Below the pieces are notes generated by a model. That model saw only the letters and a list, made by a program, of their open reading frames with translations, was not told where the DNA came from and ran no database searches. The translations under genes and the position numbers were made by a program. Below, piece after piece: positions 19,482 to 30,729 of a stretch of DNA of 64,000 nt. Each line of letters opens with the position of its first letter. The stretch's first letter is position 1. Source of the DNA: a bacterium HR28 (GTDB lineage Bacteria > Chloroflexota > Chloroflexia > Thermomicrobiales > Thermomicrobiaceae); contig BEIE01000001.1 in NCBI GenBank assembly GCA_002898255.1, positions 682,001 to 746,000 of the forward strand, read 5' to 3'.

Positions 19482-20903
19482 ATGCCCGATCAGCTGGAGA
19501 CGACACTCAATCGATCACTCCGCCGACTCAAGCGGCTTGGGATAGTCCTTCCCCTCGGCTTCCTCGCGGTGCTCGTCGTCCTCGGGCATGGGCTGGTGCC
19601 GATCTTCGGGGTGACTTGGACCTGGGTCTTGACCGGAACGCTTGCGGTGCTCGGCGTGGTCGGGTTTGCGGACTGGATCTTTCGGTTGGTTGGCCAGTTA
19701 CACCGACAGCTCCTCGCTCAGCATGCCGAGTTGGTGGCGCTCCACGAAGCCGGACTCGCAATAACTGCCGATCTCGATTTGTCGGTCGTTTTGCAGCGTG
19801 TTATCGACCAAGCGCGTCGCTTGGTCGGTGCACGGTACGGACTTTTGATTCTGCAAGATGATCATGGGATACGAACGCTCTTCACGTCGGGATATTCCCA
19901 CACGGAAGCATGCGAGATCGGAGAGACGAGTGGTCACGGGATTCTCGATCAGGTGCTGCGCGAGGGACGGACGCTTTGCATTGACGATCTCGAGCGGTAT
20001 CCAGGGGAGCGCCGATACCCGCGGGGCCATATCGTGATGCGGAGCTTACTTGGAGTGCCGATCCGTTCGGGTGAGGCGATCGTCGGTGGTCTTTACCTCG
20101 CTGATCGCGAAGATGGTTGCCCGTTCGATGAGCAGGATCGCTCTCGACTTGAGCGGTTTGCCACACAGGCGGCATTGGCCATTACGAACGCGCGCTTGCA
20201 TCGCCGTCTGACTAGTCTGGCCGTGATCGAGGAGCGTGAACGGATCGCGCGGGAGATGCATGACAGCCTGGCGCAAGTGCTTGGTTACGTCATCACCAAG
20301 GCGTCGGCGCTGCGCGAGTTGCTCCGTCAACCGGAGCGGCTTGCCGATGCTGAGCGACACCTCCGGCAGCTCGAACAGGCAGCGCGGGACGCGTACGCGG
20401 ACGTGCGAGAGGCGATCCTCGGTCTCCGGACGGGCCTCGCGCCAAACCGAACGCTGTTAGAGACACTCCGGACGTATCTTGAGCGCTGGCAGGATCAGAG
20501 TGGGATCGCCGCGGCGCTGGTTGTTGAGCCTTCCGACGATGTCCTGCGTGGACTGCAGCCGATGGCGGAGCTCCAGCTCTTGCGCATTGTCCAGGAGGCA
20601 CTTGCGAACGTACGGAAGCATGCACGGGCGACGCAGGTCACAGTCAAGATGACGCGACTCGACGGCGTGCTCCACGTCAGGATCGAGGACAACGGTGTCG
20701 GCTTTGATCCGACCGCGCTGGAACGTGCGAATTACCCGCGTTTTGGTCTCGCGACGATGCGTGAGCGGGCTGAGGCTGTCGGCGGTTCCTTGACAATCAA
20801 TTCTCGGCCTGGAAATGGGACGACCATCGAAGCGGTCATTCCGCTCGGGGTCGTGCCCGTTGGGGTCGACGGGGGAGAGCATGCGCGTCTTGATCGTCGA
20901 TGA
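19482..20903 (+). CDS. sensor histidine kinase with GAF domain (NarL/DegS class)
   Basis: Membrane sensor kinase, 473 aa. Two membrane helices lie at about residues 20-70. A short linker leads to a GAF domain (about 95-245, from ALHEAGLAITADLDLSVVL to FATQAALAITNARL). The HisKA_3 dimerisation helix has ERERIAREMHDSLAQ, with His near residue 260. A HATPase_c domain ends the protein (VQEALANVRKHARA, VRIEDNGVGFDP). ATG 19482 has GAGGACATCG before it. The regulator starts within its last 23 bases. The signal is unknown. GAF domains can bind heme, nitrogen species or small ligands, and the following NirK-like gene is suggestive only. Confidence 0.9.
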   Translation: MPDQLETTLNRSLRRLKRLGIVLPLGFLAVLVVLGHGLVPIFGVTWTWVLTGTLAVLGVVGFADWIFRLVGQLHRQLLAQHAELVALHEAGLAITADLDLSVVLQRVIDQARRLVGARYGLLILQDDHGIRTLFTSGYSHTEACEIGETSGHGILDQVLREGRTLCIDDLERYPGERRYPRGHIVMRSLLGVPIRSGEAIVGGLYLADREDGCPFDEQDRSRLERFATQAALAITNARLHRRLTSLAVIEERERIAREMHDSLAQVLGYVITKASALRELLRQPERLADAERHLRQLEQAARDAYADVREAILGLRTGLAPNRTLLETLRTYLERWQDQSGIAAALVVEPSDDVLRGLQPMAELQLLRIVQEALANVRKHARATQVTVKMTRLDGVLHVRIEDNGVGFDPTALERANYPRFGLATMRERAEAVGGSLTINSRPGNGTTIEAVIPLGVVPVGVDGGEHARLDRR

Positions 20904-21534
20904 TCACGCCTTGTTCCGCGATGGTTTGCGGAGTCTCTTAGAGGCCCGCGGAGTCAACGTTGTGGGTGAGGCTGGCAACGGCCGCGAGGCGGTGGAACTC
21001 ACTCGGCAGTTGCGACCGGATATCGTCCTCATGGATTTGACGATGCCGGAGGTCGATGGACTCAGCGCGACGCGCATTCTGACGACTGAGCTGCCGGAGG
21101 TCAAAGTTGTTGTTCTCACGGCCTCTGATGACGAGGCTGATCTCTTCGAGGCCATCAAGTCCGGTGCATATGGGTACCTATTGAAGAATCTGGAGACAGA
21201 GGAGTTCTTCCGGGCTCTTGAAGTGGTGCATTCGGGGCAGCCGGTTCTGACTCCGCACCTGGCACGGCGTGTTCTTCAGGAGTTCGGGCGCGGCGAATCG
21301 AGACGACAAGAGGAGACAGCGTTGACTGAACGTGAACGCGAGCTCCTCGAACTTTTGGTGCAGGGGGTCACGTCAAACCGGGAACTCGCTAATCGTCTCT
21401 TCATCAGTGAGAACACGGTGAAGTACCACCTCCGGAACATCATGAATAAGTTACATCTCGAAAATCGTGCACAGGTAATTGCGTACGCGTTGCGAACCGG
21501 GCTCGTTCGCACGCGTGCAGACAGTGAGCAGTGA
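20881..21534 (+). CDS. LuxR/NarL-family response regulator
   Basis: Cognate DNA-binding regulator, 217 aa. The receiver domain starts MRVLIVDDHALFRDGL. The phospho-acceptor Asp is in PDIVLMDLTMPEVDGL near residue 54, and the conserved Lys lies in SGAYGYLLKN. The C-terminal GerE helix-turn-helix reads LTERERELLELLVQG and RLFISENTVKYHLRNIMNKL. It starts inside the kinase gene behind GGGGGAGAGC, so the pair is coupled. A clear terminator ends the operon at 21579. Confidence 0.94.
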   Translation: MRVLIVDDHALFRDGLRSLLEARGVNVVGEAGNGREAVELTRQLRPDIVLMDLTMPEVDGLSATRILTTELPEVKVVVLTASDDEADLFEAIKSGAYGYLLKNLETEEFFRALEVVHSGQPVLTPHLARRVLQEFGRGESRRQEETALTERERELLELLVQGVTSNRELANRLFISENTVKYHLRNIMNKLHLENRAQVIAYALRTGLVRTRADSEQ

Positions 21535-21578
21535 ACTGCGTCGATCGCGATCCGGGTAGACCGCGCACGCGCAGAGAA

Positions 21579-21611
21579 GGCGACCTATCCTATTGGATAG
21601 GTCGCCTTTTT
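21579..21611 (+). terminator. terminator of the two-component operon
   Basis: A perfect 12-bp stem (GGCGACCTATCC with its complement) around TATT, followed by TTTTTA. A textbook intrinsic terminator 45 bases after the regulator stop. Confidence 0.9.
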
Positions 21612-21732
21612 ACCCATTAGGGTGGGATGAAACTACCCTGCAAGGCGTGGGTAAGCATGTTTCGCGTCGCGACACTTCGAAACTGAAAGGGCCGCCGATG
21701 TCACGAGGAAGAGGCGGCGAAAGGGGGTCGCG

Positions 21733-22842
21733 ATGCAGGGTAACCGGTGGACAAGGCGATCGATGCTCGTCCGCAGCGGTGTGATTGGCCTGTCGCTCCC
21801 GATGTTGGGAAGCTTCCTAAGCGCATGCAGACAGGCGGCCAGTTCGAGTCAAGGCGTTGCTGCTCAAGCGGCGGCGACAGAGTCGAGCACGCCTTCGGCG
21901 AGCTCCGTCGCTGGATTGCAACGGTTACCTCTGCCGCACGTGGCACCGCCCGTCAATGGACGAGAGGCGACAGTAGTCCAAGTCGAGGTGGAAACGATCG
22001 AGGTTCCGGCGCTGATCGATGATGGTGTAGGGTTCACCTTCTTCACCTATGGTGGCACTGTTCCGGGGCCGATGATCCGCGTTCGCAAGGATGATGTGGT
22101 CGAGCTGACGATCCGCAATCACCCTGACAACCGGACACCTCACAACATCGACTTGCATGCTGTGACTGGCCCCGGAGGTGGAGCAAAGTTCACGGTTGTC
22201 AATCCAGGGCAGAGTGCAACGATCCGGTTCAAGGCCCTGAACCCGGGCGTCTATGTGTATCACTGCGCTGTTCCACCGGTTCCACTGCATATCTCAAGTG
22301 GAATGTATGGACTCATCGTGGTCGAGCCTCCAGAAGGACTGCCGCCGGTCGATCGGGAGTTCTATGTGATGCAGGGCGACTTCTACTTGACCGGCAAGCG
22401 AGGAGAACCTGGTCTTCACGAGTTCTCGCTCGAGAAGTGCTTGGCCGAGCAGCCGGACTATGTCGTTTTCAATGGATCGGTCGGTGCTCTTGCCGGCGAA
22501 CGGGCGCTACAAGCGAAGGTTGGCGAGCGCGTCAGAATTTTCTTCGGGAACGGCGGTGTCAATCTCACGTCCAGTTTCCACGTGATCGGTGAAATCTTCG
22601 ATCGTGTCGCGCTGGAAGCTGGATCGCTCTGGGCTGAGAATATCCAGACGACCTCCGTGCCGCCCGGCGGAGCGACCATTGTCGAGTTCACTCTCGAGGT
22701 TCCCGGCGATTACGTGATGGTTGATCATGCGCTTGGGCGGCTCCTCAAGGGGGCCTCAGGAGTGATTCACGTCGAAGGCCCGGAGAATCCTGATGTCTTC
22801 CAGGTCATTCAGCCAGGTGCCCAGCTGACGAGTGGTCACTGA
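21733..22842 (+). CDS. nirK: copper-containing nitrite reductase-like multicopper protein (NirK family)
   Basis: A two-cupredoxin-domain protein, 369 aa, of the NirK/AniA type that reduces nitrite to NO. The N-terminus has a twin-arginine TRRSMLV stretch and a lipobox-like FLSAC, then a Ser/Ala linker, so export and anchoring are likely. All copper ligands can be placed: TPHNIDLHA (type 1 His, Asp, type 2 His), YVYHCAVPPVPLHISSGM (type 2 His, type 1 Cys/His/Met), SFHVIGE and VMVDHALG (type 2 His). Preceded by AAAGGGGG. It stands alone between terminators. Nitrite reduction is the family expectation; an oxidase role cannot be excluded. Confidence 0.85.
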   Translation: MQGNRWTRRSMLVRSGVIGLSLPMLGSFLSACRQAASSSQGVAAQAAATESSTPSASSVAGLQRLPLPHVAPPVNGREATVVQVEVETIEVPALIDDGVGFTFFTYGGTVPGPMIRVRKDDVVELTIRNHPDNRTPHNIDLHAVTGPGGGAKFTVVNPGQSATIRFKALNPGVYVYHCAVPPVPLHISSGMYGLIVVEPPEGLPPVDREFYVMQGDFYLTGKRGEPGLHEFSLEKCLAEQPDYVVFNGSVGALAGERALQAKVGERVRIFFGNGGVNLTSSFHVIGEIFDRVALEAGSLWAENIQTTSVPPGGATIVEFTLEVPGDYVMVDHALGRLLKGASGVIHVEGPENPDVFQVIQPGAQLTSGH

Positions 22843-22861
22843 TTGGTCGGACCGCGGGTGG

Positions 22862-22901
22862 CAGCGGGTACTGGTCCGTTTACCAGTACCCGCTGGAATT
22901 T
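22862..22901 (+). terminator. terminator of nirK
   Basis: A perfect 13-bp stem (22862-22874 with 22883-22895) and 8-base loop, followed by GAATTTT, 20 bases after the nirK stop. Confidence 0.85.
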
Positions 22902-23185
22902 TCACGAATCACAAGCGTTCGTGCGGGTACAACCAAGGGGTGACATGTGGAATCTGATCTGGTTTCGCTGAGTGCGTTGGTGCACTAACTGTCCGTGTGT
23001 GGAGTGGCCGGTGCAGCAGGAACACCTGTTCACCACTCGGCTTGCGTCTCAAGTGATGCAGCGTGTGGTCCATGACAGCCTCGTGGCCCCGGTCTTGTAA
23101 CGGGTTTGTGATACTAAAGTCGGGAAATGCTGGTAGGTTATGGATAAAATAGGGTAACGTGCGTGGAAGGGAGAGGGGGATTGGT
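22902..23185. other. intergenic region, only a weak -10 seen
   Basis: About 280 bases without a gene. A TAAAAT box near 23146 could be the -10 of the following membrane-protein gene, but no good -35 was found. Confidence 0.35.
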
Positions 23186-23761
23186 ATGTTCATCGACTAT
23201 CTGACAGTCATGATGGTCGCGGTGGTGAGCGGTACGCTGCTTGCCGGGTTTTACGGCTGGCGGCTTCTTGATGCACCGCCTGCGACGACACGTTCGTGGG
23301 GCTGGAGCTTCCTGGCTGTCGGACTTCTGCTTGCGATCCCGGCACTGCATCTGACACTGACCTGGCCACTCCCAGGCGGGAACAACATCATCATGGGCGA
23401 GCCTGGTTTGTACTTCGGCCTTTTGCTTGCGTTGGCCGGAGTGGCTCTGCTCAGAGAGTACGACCTACGGCCGCTCGCTTGGCTGAGCTTGCCTGGCGGT
23501 GTCGTCCTGGTAACGATCGCAGGAGCGATTCTCCAGCATGGCTTGACGCGGAGTCCGGCGCTCTGGGCGACCGCCTATGCGGTGATCGGCGTCGCGGCTA
23601 TCCTCGTTCCGTTCGCGTTCCGTGTTCCTGCGCTGCGGCTCGTTGCGGCGGCACTGCTGGTCATTGGTGCGGCCATCTTCGCCTTCGGGACGATCGGCGC
23701 ATATCTCGAGCACCCGGGGCCTGAACAGTTTGGACAGTGGCGGCCGCTTCCGATGCGCTGA
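23186..23761 (+). CDS. DUF981-like polytopic membrane protein
   Basis: 191 aa, with about six hydrophobic helices spread over the whole length and few charged residues. The N-terminus MFIDYLTVMMVAVVSGTLLA and the motif LTWPLPGGNNIIMGEPGLYFG resemble DUF981, a family of bacterial and archaeal membrane proteins without known function. ATG 23186 follows GAGAGGGGGATTGGT. It is flanked by terminators, so it is monocistronic. It lies next to nirK, but a functional link is not shown. Confidence 0.65.
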   Translation: MFIDYLTVMMVAVVSGTLLAGFYGWRLLDAPPATTRSWGWSFLAVGLLLAIPALHLTLTWPLPGGNNIIMGEPGLYFGLLLALAGVALLREYDLRPLAWLSLPGGVVLVTIAGAILQHGLTRSPALWATAYAVIGVAAILVPFAFRVPALRLVAAALLVIGAAIFAFGTIGAYLEHPGPEQFGQWRPLPMR

Positions 23762-23812
23762 GCAGTCGGACGGGCAGTCGACAGCGACATAGGATTAAGT
23801 GCATTGTGAAGC

Positions 23813-23866
23813 CCACACTGGGACGCAGCTCTACCTGCGTCCCAGTGTGGTGTAGCTCTGTTTTGA
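23813..23866 (+). terminator. strong terminator after the DUF981-like gene
   Basis: A perfect 16-bp stem (23813-23828 with 23835-23850) with a CTCTAC loop lies 51 bases after the stop. A TTTT follows about 10 bases later. It is the longest uninterrupted stem in the window apart from the lysW leader helix. Confidence 0.8.
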
Positions 23867-24097
23867 CATCAGTTCTCCTTGGGCAGCCGACAGGTGAGCT
23901 TGACTGCAAGGGAGCGCGGATGAGTCCGGAGCAGCGGACGAACTCCTCCACACTTCTGGCGGGTTGCTTTTGTGCTAGCGCCACTTCTCGTTACGGGGCA
24001 ACCCGTCTCCGTTGTCCAGAATGCCGCTCTAGACAGGCAGATATCCAGAGCGAGGAGCATGAAACGACAGAGGATGCACGCTCATACCGGCACTCTG
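23867..24097. other. region between convergent genes, one loose hairpin
   Basis: No gene seen. CGGGTTGC (23960-23967) can pair with GCAACCCG (23998-24005) across 30 bases, which could mark the 3' end of the uvrB transcript. Evidence is thin. Confidence 0.3.
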
Positions 24098-26104
<2,007 letters not shown>

Positions 26105-26140
26105 GCTCTCTTGCCCCGACGGTGCGTCGTGCATTGACCG

Positions 26141-26146
26141 AGTATA
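26141..26146 (-). promoter_or_regulatory. -10 element of uvrB
   Basis: TATACT on the minus strand, 37 bases before the uvrB ATG, in the context GGGGTATACTCGG that recurs at other promoters here. No good -35 and no LexA-like box were seen. Confidence 0.5.
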
Positions 26147-26211
26147 CCCCGTCGGGCTCTCAGGTCGCTGGATGTGCTCGAGTTTCGGTATGGCCGAGCG
26201 CGCTCGGTTGT

Positions 26212-27318
26212 TTACAGGTCCCAATAACGGCTGAGCACCTGCCGTGCTGCCTCGATGGCTGACTCCTGGTCGGGGCGGAACTCTCGCTCGGCTTGTGCCA
26301 GTTCACTTGTCCCCTCGTGAGGATCAGGGATGCCACTCTGACGCCCCATGATGCCCTCGAGGATCGCCAAGGTGCAGAATGGGACGTAGCGGAGCGAGTA
26401 GCCGCCCTCCATCAGGACAACCAGTCGGCCACCGCAGACTGACTCGGCAAGTTCTCGGACCAGCTCACTCATCCGTCGGTACCCACTCATGGTGACCAGC
26501 ATGCGTCCCAGCGGGTCATCCATGCTCGCGTCCTGCCCAGCCGAGACGAAGACGATCTCGGGACGGAACTGCCGGGCGATTGGTAGGACAACGCGCTCAA
26601 GCGCGAGGAGGTAACCCCGGTTTCCAGTGCCGGGTGGGAGTGGGATGTTGACGGTTGTCCCCTCTGCACCCGGCCCACCGACATGGTCGACCGCGCCCCA
26701 TCCCTCTGGATACCAGTTCTCTTGATGGAGCGAGACGAACAAGACTGATGGGTCGTCCCAAAAGGCGTCCTGTGTGCCGTTTCCATGATGGACGTCCCAG
26801 TCGAGCACCATGACGCGCTGGATACCCCGGCGCTGGGCATGGCGCACCGCGATCACCACGTTGTTGAAGACGCAGAAGCCCATGCCCTGTGCCCGCATTG
26901 CGTGGTGTCCCGGAGGACGGAGAAGCCCGAACGCATGACGTGCGTGGCCGTCCAGGACGGCGTTGGTGAGTTCGATGGCTGCCCCCGCCGCCAGCAGCGC
27001 AGCATCCCACGAGCCAGGGACGACCGGGGTCTCGGGGTCGAGCCAGCCACCACCCTCAGCAGTGACGCGCTGGACATGAGCGATGTATTCCCGGGTGTGA
27101 TAAGCAGCGAGTTCGTCCTCTGTTGCTGGACGGGCGGGAACGATGAGTGCGTCCGCGAGCAGGCCCGAACTGGCGATGAGCTGTGCGGTGCGCCGGATGA
27201 TACGTGCGCTGGATGGGTGCTCAATCGGCTCAAGAACGGAACCGTCGGGCAGACGGTGCTCGTCGAGACCAGTATCGTGCTGGAGAAATCGCTCGTCATA
27301 GCAGTACGCTGTCCGCAT
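26212..27318 (-). CDS. histone deacetylase-superfamily amidohydrolase
   Basis: Zinc amidohydrolase of the HDAC/acetylpolyamine/AcuC superfamily, 368 aa, removing acetyl or acyl groups from amines. Active-site marks are [11 protein letters not shown], the zinc motif [13 protein letters not shown] and the third ligand in [13 protein letters not shown]. The GGYS motif near the C-terminus is in [13 protein letters not shown] 27318 follows AAGGAGCACAAAAGAC. Bacterial members act on acetylpolyamines or on lysines of metabolic enzymes. A protein acetyltransferase candidate exists at 46010, but no link is shown. The class IIb-like motif set favours a broad acyl-amide hydrolase. Confidence 0.88.
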   Translation of the reverse strand: MRTAYCYDERFLQHDTGLDEHRLPDGSVLEPIEHPSSARIIRRTAQLIASSGLLADALIVPARPATEDELAAYHTREYIAHVQRVTAEGGGWLDPETPVVPGSWDAALLAAGAAIELTNAVLDGHARHAFGLLRPPGHHAMRAQGMGFCVFNNVVIAVRHAQRRGIQRVMVLDWDVHHGNGTQDAFWDDPSVLFVSLHQENWYPEGWGAVDHVGGPGAEGTTVNIPLPPGTGNRGYLLALERVVLPIARQFRPEIVFVSAGQDASMDDPLGRMLVTMSGYRRMSELVRELAESVCGGRLVVLMEGGYSLRYVPFCTLAILEGIMGRQSGIPDPHEGTSELAQAEREFRPDQESAIEAARQVLSRYWDL

Positions 27319-27491
27319 GTCTTTTGTGCTCCTTGTTTTGTCGGTTGTAACTGCCTCTCGCTTCTTGATGATGACCGAACGAGAAGGCACGGGCAATCCC
27401 TGCACTCGCGCCCACATGAGATCGCACATGTTAGACTGGCGCGGGCAGAACGTGCGCGAGCATCTGCGAGCGGGGAAGGAGGCGCTGGAGC

Positions 27492-28454
27492 ATGGCCTGG
27501 CCGCGCGTCGGGATTGATCAGCCTGATCGGAGCAGTGCCGTTGGAGCGTTGGCGGCGATCCGTCGTCTCGAGGCTGCAGGTGTTCCGGCTCTCTGGACAG
27601 TGACTGGTGGTCGGACGATCGATGCGCTCACTGTCTACGCGGCAGCAGCGGTGCAGTCGGAGCGGATCGTGCTGGGCACAGGGATTATTCCGACCTACCC
27701 AAGACATCCCTTCGTAACGGCTCAACAGACACTTGCGGTGCATCAGTTAGCGCCTGGACGTGTGCGCCTTGGACTTGGTCCTAGCCATCGGCCAATCATC
27801 GAGGGGTCGCTTGGTATCCCAATGGTTCGTCCACTCTCGCATCTCCGCGAATATGTCACGATCGTCCGCGCGTTGTTATGGGAGGGGCAGGTCGATTTCC
27901 AGGGCGAATTCTTCCGTGTCCGACAACGGCTTCCCGAGAAAGCGCCTGTTCCGATCTACACGTCGGCGTTGCGACCGAAGGCGTTCCACTTGGCAGGTGA
28001 GATCGCGGACGGCGTGCTCTCCTGGATGTGCCCGGCACAATACATCCACCAGCAGGCTGTGCCGGCACTCGAGGCGGGAGCGCAGGCAGCTGGGCGAAGT
28101 CGCCGGCCGCGCCTCGTGGTGCACGTGCCCGTCGTGATGACGACTGACGTCGCCACGATGCGCGAGAAGGCACGACCGGTCGTCGGTCTCTACGGCCGCA
28201 TGCCGTTCTACGCCGAAATGTTCGCCACGGCTGGTTTCCCACTCGAGAACGGTGTGCCAAGCGACGCGTTGCTGGATCACCTTGTGGTCTGGGGAGATCA
28301 GGACACGGTTGGCGAGCGGCTGGCGCGTCTCCTGGAGAGCGGGATCGATGAGCTCCTGACCATGCTGATTCCGGTGAGCGACCATCTGGCGGAAGAGGCG
28401 GCCCTCGCCAGTGTGCTTGCTGCGCTCGACCGGCGCTTCGGCTGGAGTGAATGA
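27492..28454 (+). CDS. luciferase-like (LLM) flavin/F420-dependent oxidoreductase
   Basis: TIM-barrel oxidoreductase of the bacterial luciferase-like family, 320 aa. Marks are the [20 protein letters not shown] segment, [18 protein letters not shown] and [24 protein letters not shown]. Such enzymes use FMN or F420. The cofactor cannot be decided, but F420 enzymes are frequent in Chloroflexota. GGAAGGAGGCGCTGGAGC precedes the ATG. The substrate is unknown. It is divergent from the HDAC-like gene. Confidence 0.85.
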   Translation: MAWPRVGIDQPDRSSAVGALAAIRRLEAAGVPALWTVTGGRTIDALTVYAAAAVQSERIVLGTGIIPTYPRHPFVTAQQTLAVHQLAPGRVRLGLGPSHRPIIEGSLGIPMVRPLSHLREYVTIVRALLWEGQVDFQGEFFRVRQRLPEKAPVPIYTSALRPKAFHLAGEIADGVLSWMCPAQYIHQQAVPALEAGAQAAGRSRRPRLVVHVPVVMTTDVATMREKARPVVGLYGRMPFYAEMFATAGFPLENGVPSDALLDHLVVWGDQDTVGERLARLLESGIDELLTMLIPVSDHLAEEAALASVLAALDRRFGWSE

Positions 28455-28480
28455 CGCGAGTGCGCACTCTGCGGTAGGAT
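28451..28480 (+). promoter_or_regulatory. promoter of the 61-aa membrane-protein gene
   Basis: ATGACG (28451-28456), an 18-base spacer and TAGGAT (28475-28480). It overlaps the stop codon of the LLM gene. Confidence 0.45.
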
Positions 28481-28521
28481 AAGCGCAGCGTTGTGGCCGC
28501 GGACGGGAGGGGAGCACGGTC

Positions 28522-28707
28522 ATGGCGGACAACCCGGCGATGGTGTCGATGGGGATTCTGGCGTTGTTCGCGGCGCTCTGGAGTGTTCCCGGGGCGGTGC
28601 GGGCACGTCGTTTGGGGCTGCCGCGTCTGGCGGTGATCGGGTGGGTCGCGATTGCTGTGATCGTCGTCATGGCGGTGGTGATGATCCTCGTCGGCCTCTT
28701 CGGGTGA
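28522..28707 (+). CDS. small membrane protein of unknown function
   Basis: 61 aa, with one helix at about residues 8-28, a basic patch AVRARRLGLPR and a second helix near residues 38-60. Two-helix hairpin topology is likely. A strong ribosome site GGGAGGGGAGC, its own -10 and a terminator close behind support a real gene. I do not recognise a family. Confidence 0.6.
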   Translation: MADNPAMVSMGILALFAALWSVPGAVRARRLGLPRLAVIGWVAIAVIVVMAVVMILVGLFG

Positions 28708-28736
28708 CAGCACGGTTGCGAGCGTTTGCTGTGCTG

Positions 28737-28774
28737 GCCGGCTGGAGAGACCCAGCCGGCTATCGTCGTTTTCC
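28737..28774 (+). terminator. terminator after the 61-aa gene
   Basis: GCCGGCTGG and CCAGCCGGC form a 9-bp stem with a 6-base loop, followed by TATCGTCGTTTT, 29 bases after the stop. Confidence 0.8.
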
Positions 28775-28802
28775 AGCAGTATGTTGACCCAGCGCGAGGT
28801 GC

Positions 28803-30704
28803 GTGATGCTCGGTTTTCCTCCCCCCATCTGGTCTGGTCATTGGCGCAGCGTCGAGTCGGACGGGCGTCCAGTGATCGATCGTGCCGTCCTCGCGCGTGT
28901 GCTCCGCTCGGCGTTGCCGTACCGTTGGCCGATCACTTTGATGGTTGCGGCTATCCTGCTCAGCGCAATCCTCGAGGCGCTCCAAACCCAGCTTCTTCGG
29001 CTCGCGATCGACCGCGCGCTTCCCACGGCGAGTCATGCCGGGAATGTGAAGCTCCTCGTGCTGTTGAGTCTCGGCATGATCCTTCTGCCGCTCCTCTCTG
29101 GGCTCATCGGTGTCGGGCAGCGACAACTGAGCGCACGTGTCGGCGAGGGAATCATCTACGACCTGCGCAGCGCGTTGTATGAGCACCTTTTGCGCCAAGG
29201 TTTCCGCTTCTTCACGAGTGTCAAGGCGGGCGAACTTGTTTCCCGTCTGACGAATGACGTCGTGGGAGCACAGCGTGCTGTGACGAATACAGTGACGACG
29301 CTTGTCAGCAACGTCGCACTTGTGGTCGTTTCCCTTGTGGCCATGCTGGCGATGGACTGGCGGCTCACGCTGCTCTCGTTTGTCGTGTTTCCACTTCTCC
29401 TGTTGCCCTTGCGTCGATTCGGGCGGACGCTGCGCCAACTCACTCGCGCACAAATGGAGCGGAATGCCGCCATGACGGCCCAGCTCACGGAGACGCTTGG
29501 AGTGAGCGGAGTGCTCTTGGTGAAACTGTTCGGCCGCCAGCAGGACGAGCTGAGACGGTTCCGGGCTCGTGCAGCGGCGGTGCGGGACATCGGGGTGCAG
29601 TTGGCGGTCGCCGGGCGCTGGCTCATGCTACTGTACGGTCTCGGCGCGGCAGTGGGCACAGCGCTCGTCTTTGGTGCTGGAGGCTATTTGGCCATCCAAG
29701 GGAGCATGACTACCGGTGAGCTTGTCGCCTTCACCGTCTATCTGGTGCGGTTGTACGGGCCGGTGACTGCCCTCTTGAACACGCACGTTGACCTCGCGAC
29801 CTCCCTCGTAAGCTTCGAGCGCGTCTACCAGCTGCTCGATCGTCCGATCGAGATTGTGGAGCGTCCAGATGCCGTCCGTCTTGAGCGACCACGCGGCTCA
29901 ATTGCCTTTGAGGATGTCTGGTTCACTTACTTCACCGAGGCATCCCCGAGTGATGGTGTGGTCGGCCTCGCGGTACGGGAGCGAGAGCCGAGCGAGAGAG
30001 CAACGATCCGCTACTGGGCACTTGCTGGCGTTTCCTTCCGCATCGAACCGGGAGAACTCGTCGCGCTCGTCGGCCCGAGCGGTGCAGGGAAGACGACTAT
30101 CACTTATCTCCTAGCCCGACTCTTCGATCCAACACGGGGTCGGATCACACTAGATGGCTATGACTTGCGTGATCTCTCGTTGGAGACGCTCGCACGGACG
30201 ATCGGGATGGTGACACAGGATCCGTACCTTTTCCACGACACGGTGGCGGCCAATCTTCGCTATGCACGGCCGGAGGCGACCGACGCTGAGCTCGAGGCTG
30301 CGGCACGTGCCGCGCAGATCCATGACCGGATCTTGGAACTTCCAGAGGGATACCAGACGGTGGTCGGTGAGCGTGGTTACCGGCTTTCCGGCGGGGAAAA
30401 GCAGCGGCTGGCCCTCGCTCGGCTCCTGCTCGCTGATCCGCCCGTGCTGGTGCTTGACGAGGCGACGTCCTCGCTCGACTCGGCCTCGGAACGACTTGTC
30501 CAAGAGGCGCTTGCCACGCTCATGCGCGGTCGCACGACGCTCGTCATTGCGCACCGGCTCTCGACCGTGCTTGCCGCCGATCGGATCCTCGTGTTGGATG
30601 GCGGCCGGATCGTCGAGCAGGGAACACACCAGGAACTCTTGGCACAAGGAGGACTCTACGCACGCCTGTACCGGCTGCAGTTTGCCGTCGAGCCAGCGGC
30701 ATGA
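28803..30704 (+). CDS. ABC exporter half-transporter (membrane domain fused to ATPase)
   Basis: Type IV exporter of the MsbA/lipid-drug type, 633 aa. An N-terminal six-helix domain covers about residues 40-345, followed by an NBD. Walker A GPSGAGKTT lies near residue 427, signature RLSGGEKQRLALA near 528 and Walker B VLVLDEATSSLD near 555. Between membrane domain and NBD core there is an inserted charged loop (about 380-400). Start at GTG 28803 or ATG 28806 behind GAGGTGC. Substrate unknown. It could work as a homodimer, since no partner is adjacent. Confidence 0.92.
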   Translation: MMLGFPPPIWSGHWRSVESDGRPVIDRAVLARVLRSALPYRWPITLMVAAILLSAILEALQTQLLRLAIDRALPTASHAGNVKLLVLLSLGMILLPLLSGLIGVGQRQLSARVGEGIIYDLRSALYEHLLRQGFRFFTSVKAGELVSRLTNDVVGAQRAVTNTVTTLVSNVALVVVSLVAMLAMDWRLTLLSFVVFPLLLLPLRRFGRTLRQLTRAQMERNAAMTAQLTETLGVSGVLLVKLFGRQQDELRRFRARAAAVRDIGVQLAVAGRWLMLLYGLGAAVGTALVFGAGGYLAIQGSMTTGELVAFTVYLVRLYGPVTALLNTHVDLATSLVSFERVYQLLDRPIEIVERPDAVRLERPRGSIAFEDVWFTYFTEASPSDGVVGLAVREREPSERATIRYWALAGVSFRIEPGELVALVGPSGAGKTTITYLLARLFDPTRGRITLDGYDLRDLSLETLARTIGMVTQDPYLFHDTVAANLRYARPEATDAELEAAARAAQIHDRILELPEGYQTVVGERGYRLSGGEKQRLALARLLLADPPVLVLDEATSSLDSASERLVQEALATLMRGRTTLVIAHRLSTVLAADRILVLDGGRIVEQGTHQELLAQGGLYARLYRLQFAVEPAA

Positions 30705-30729
30705 GCTGGGGAAGTAAGTCGCGCGCCGG

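Noticed and set aside
26141-26160. Second CsoR-like palindrome at the uvrB promoter (GTATACCCCGTCGGG)
   Set aside because: The right arm is GGGCTC rather than GGGTAT, so symmetry is lost; the similarity comes from the shared GGGGTATACTCGG -10 context.
27876-29453. 525-codon minus-strand frame opposite the LLM and ABC genes
   Set aside because: Antisense to two well-supported genes and a terminator; composition is that of a shadow frame rich in Arg, His and Pro.
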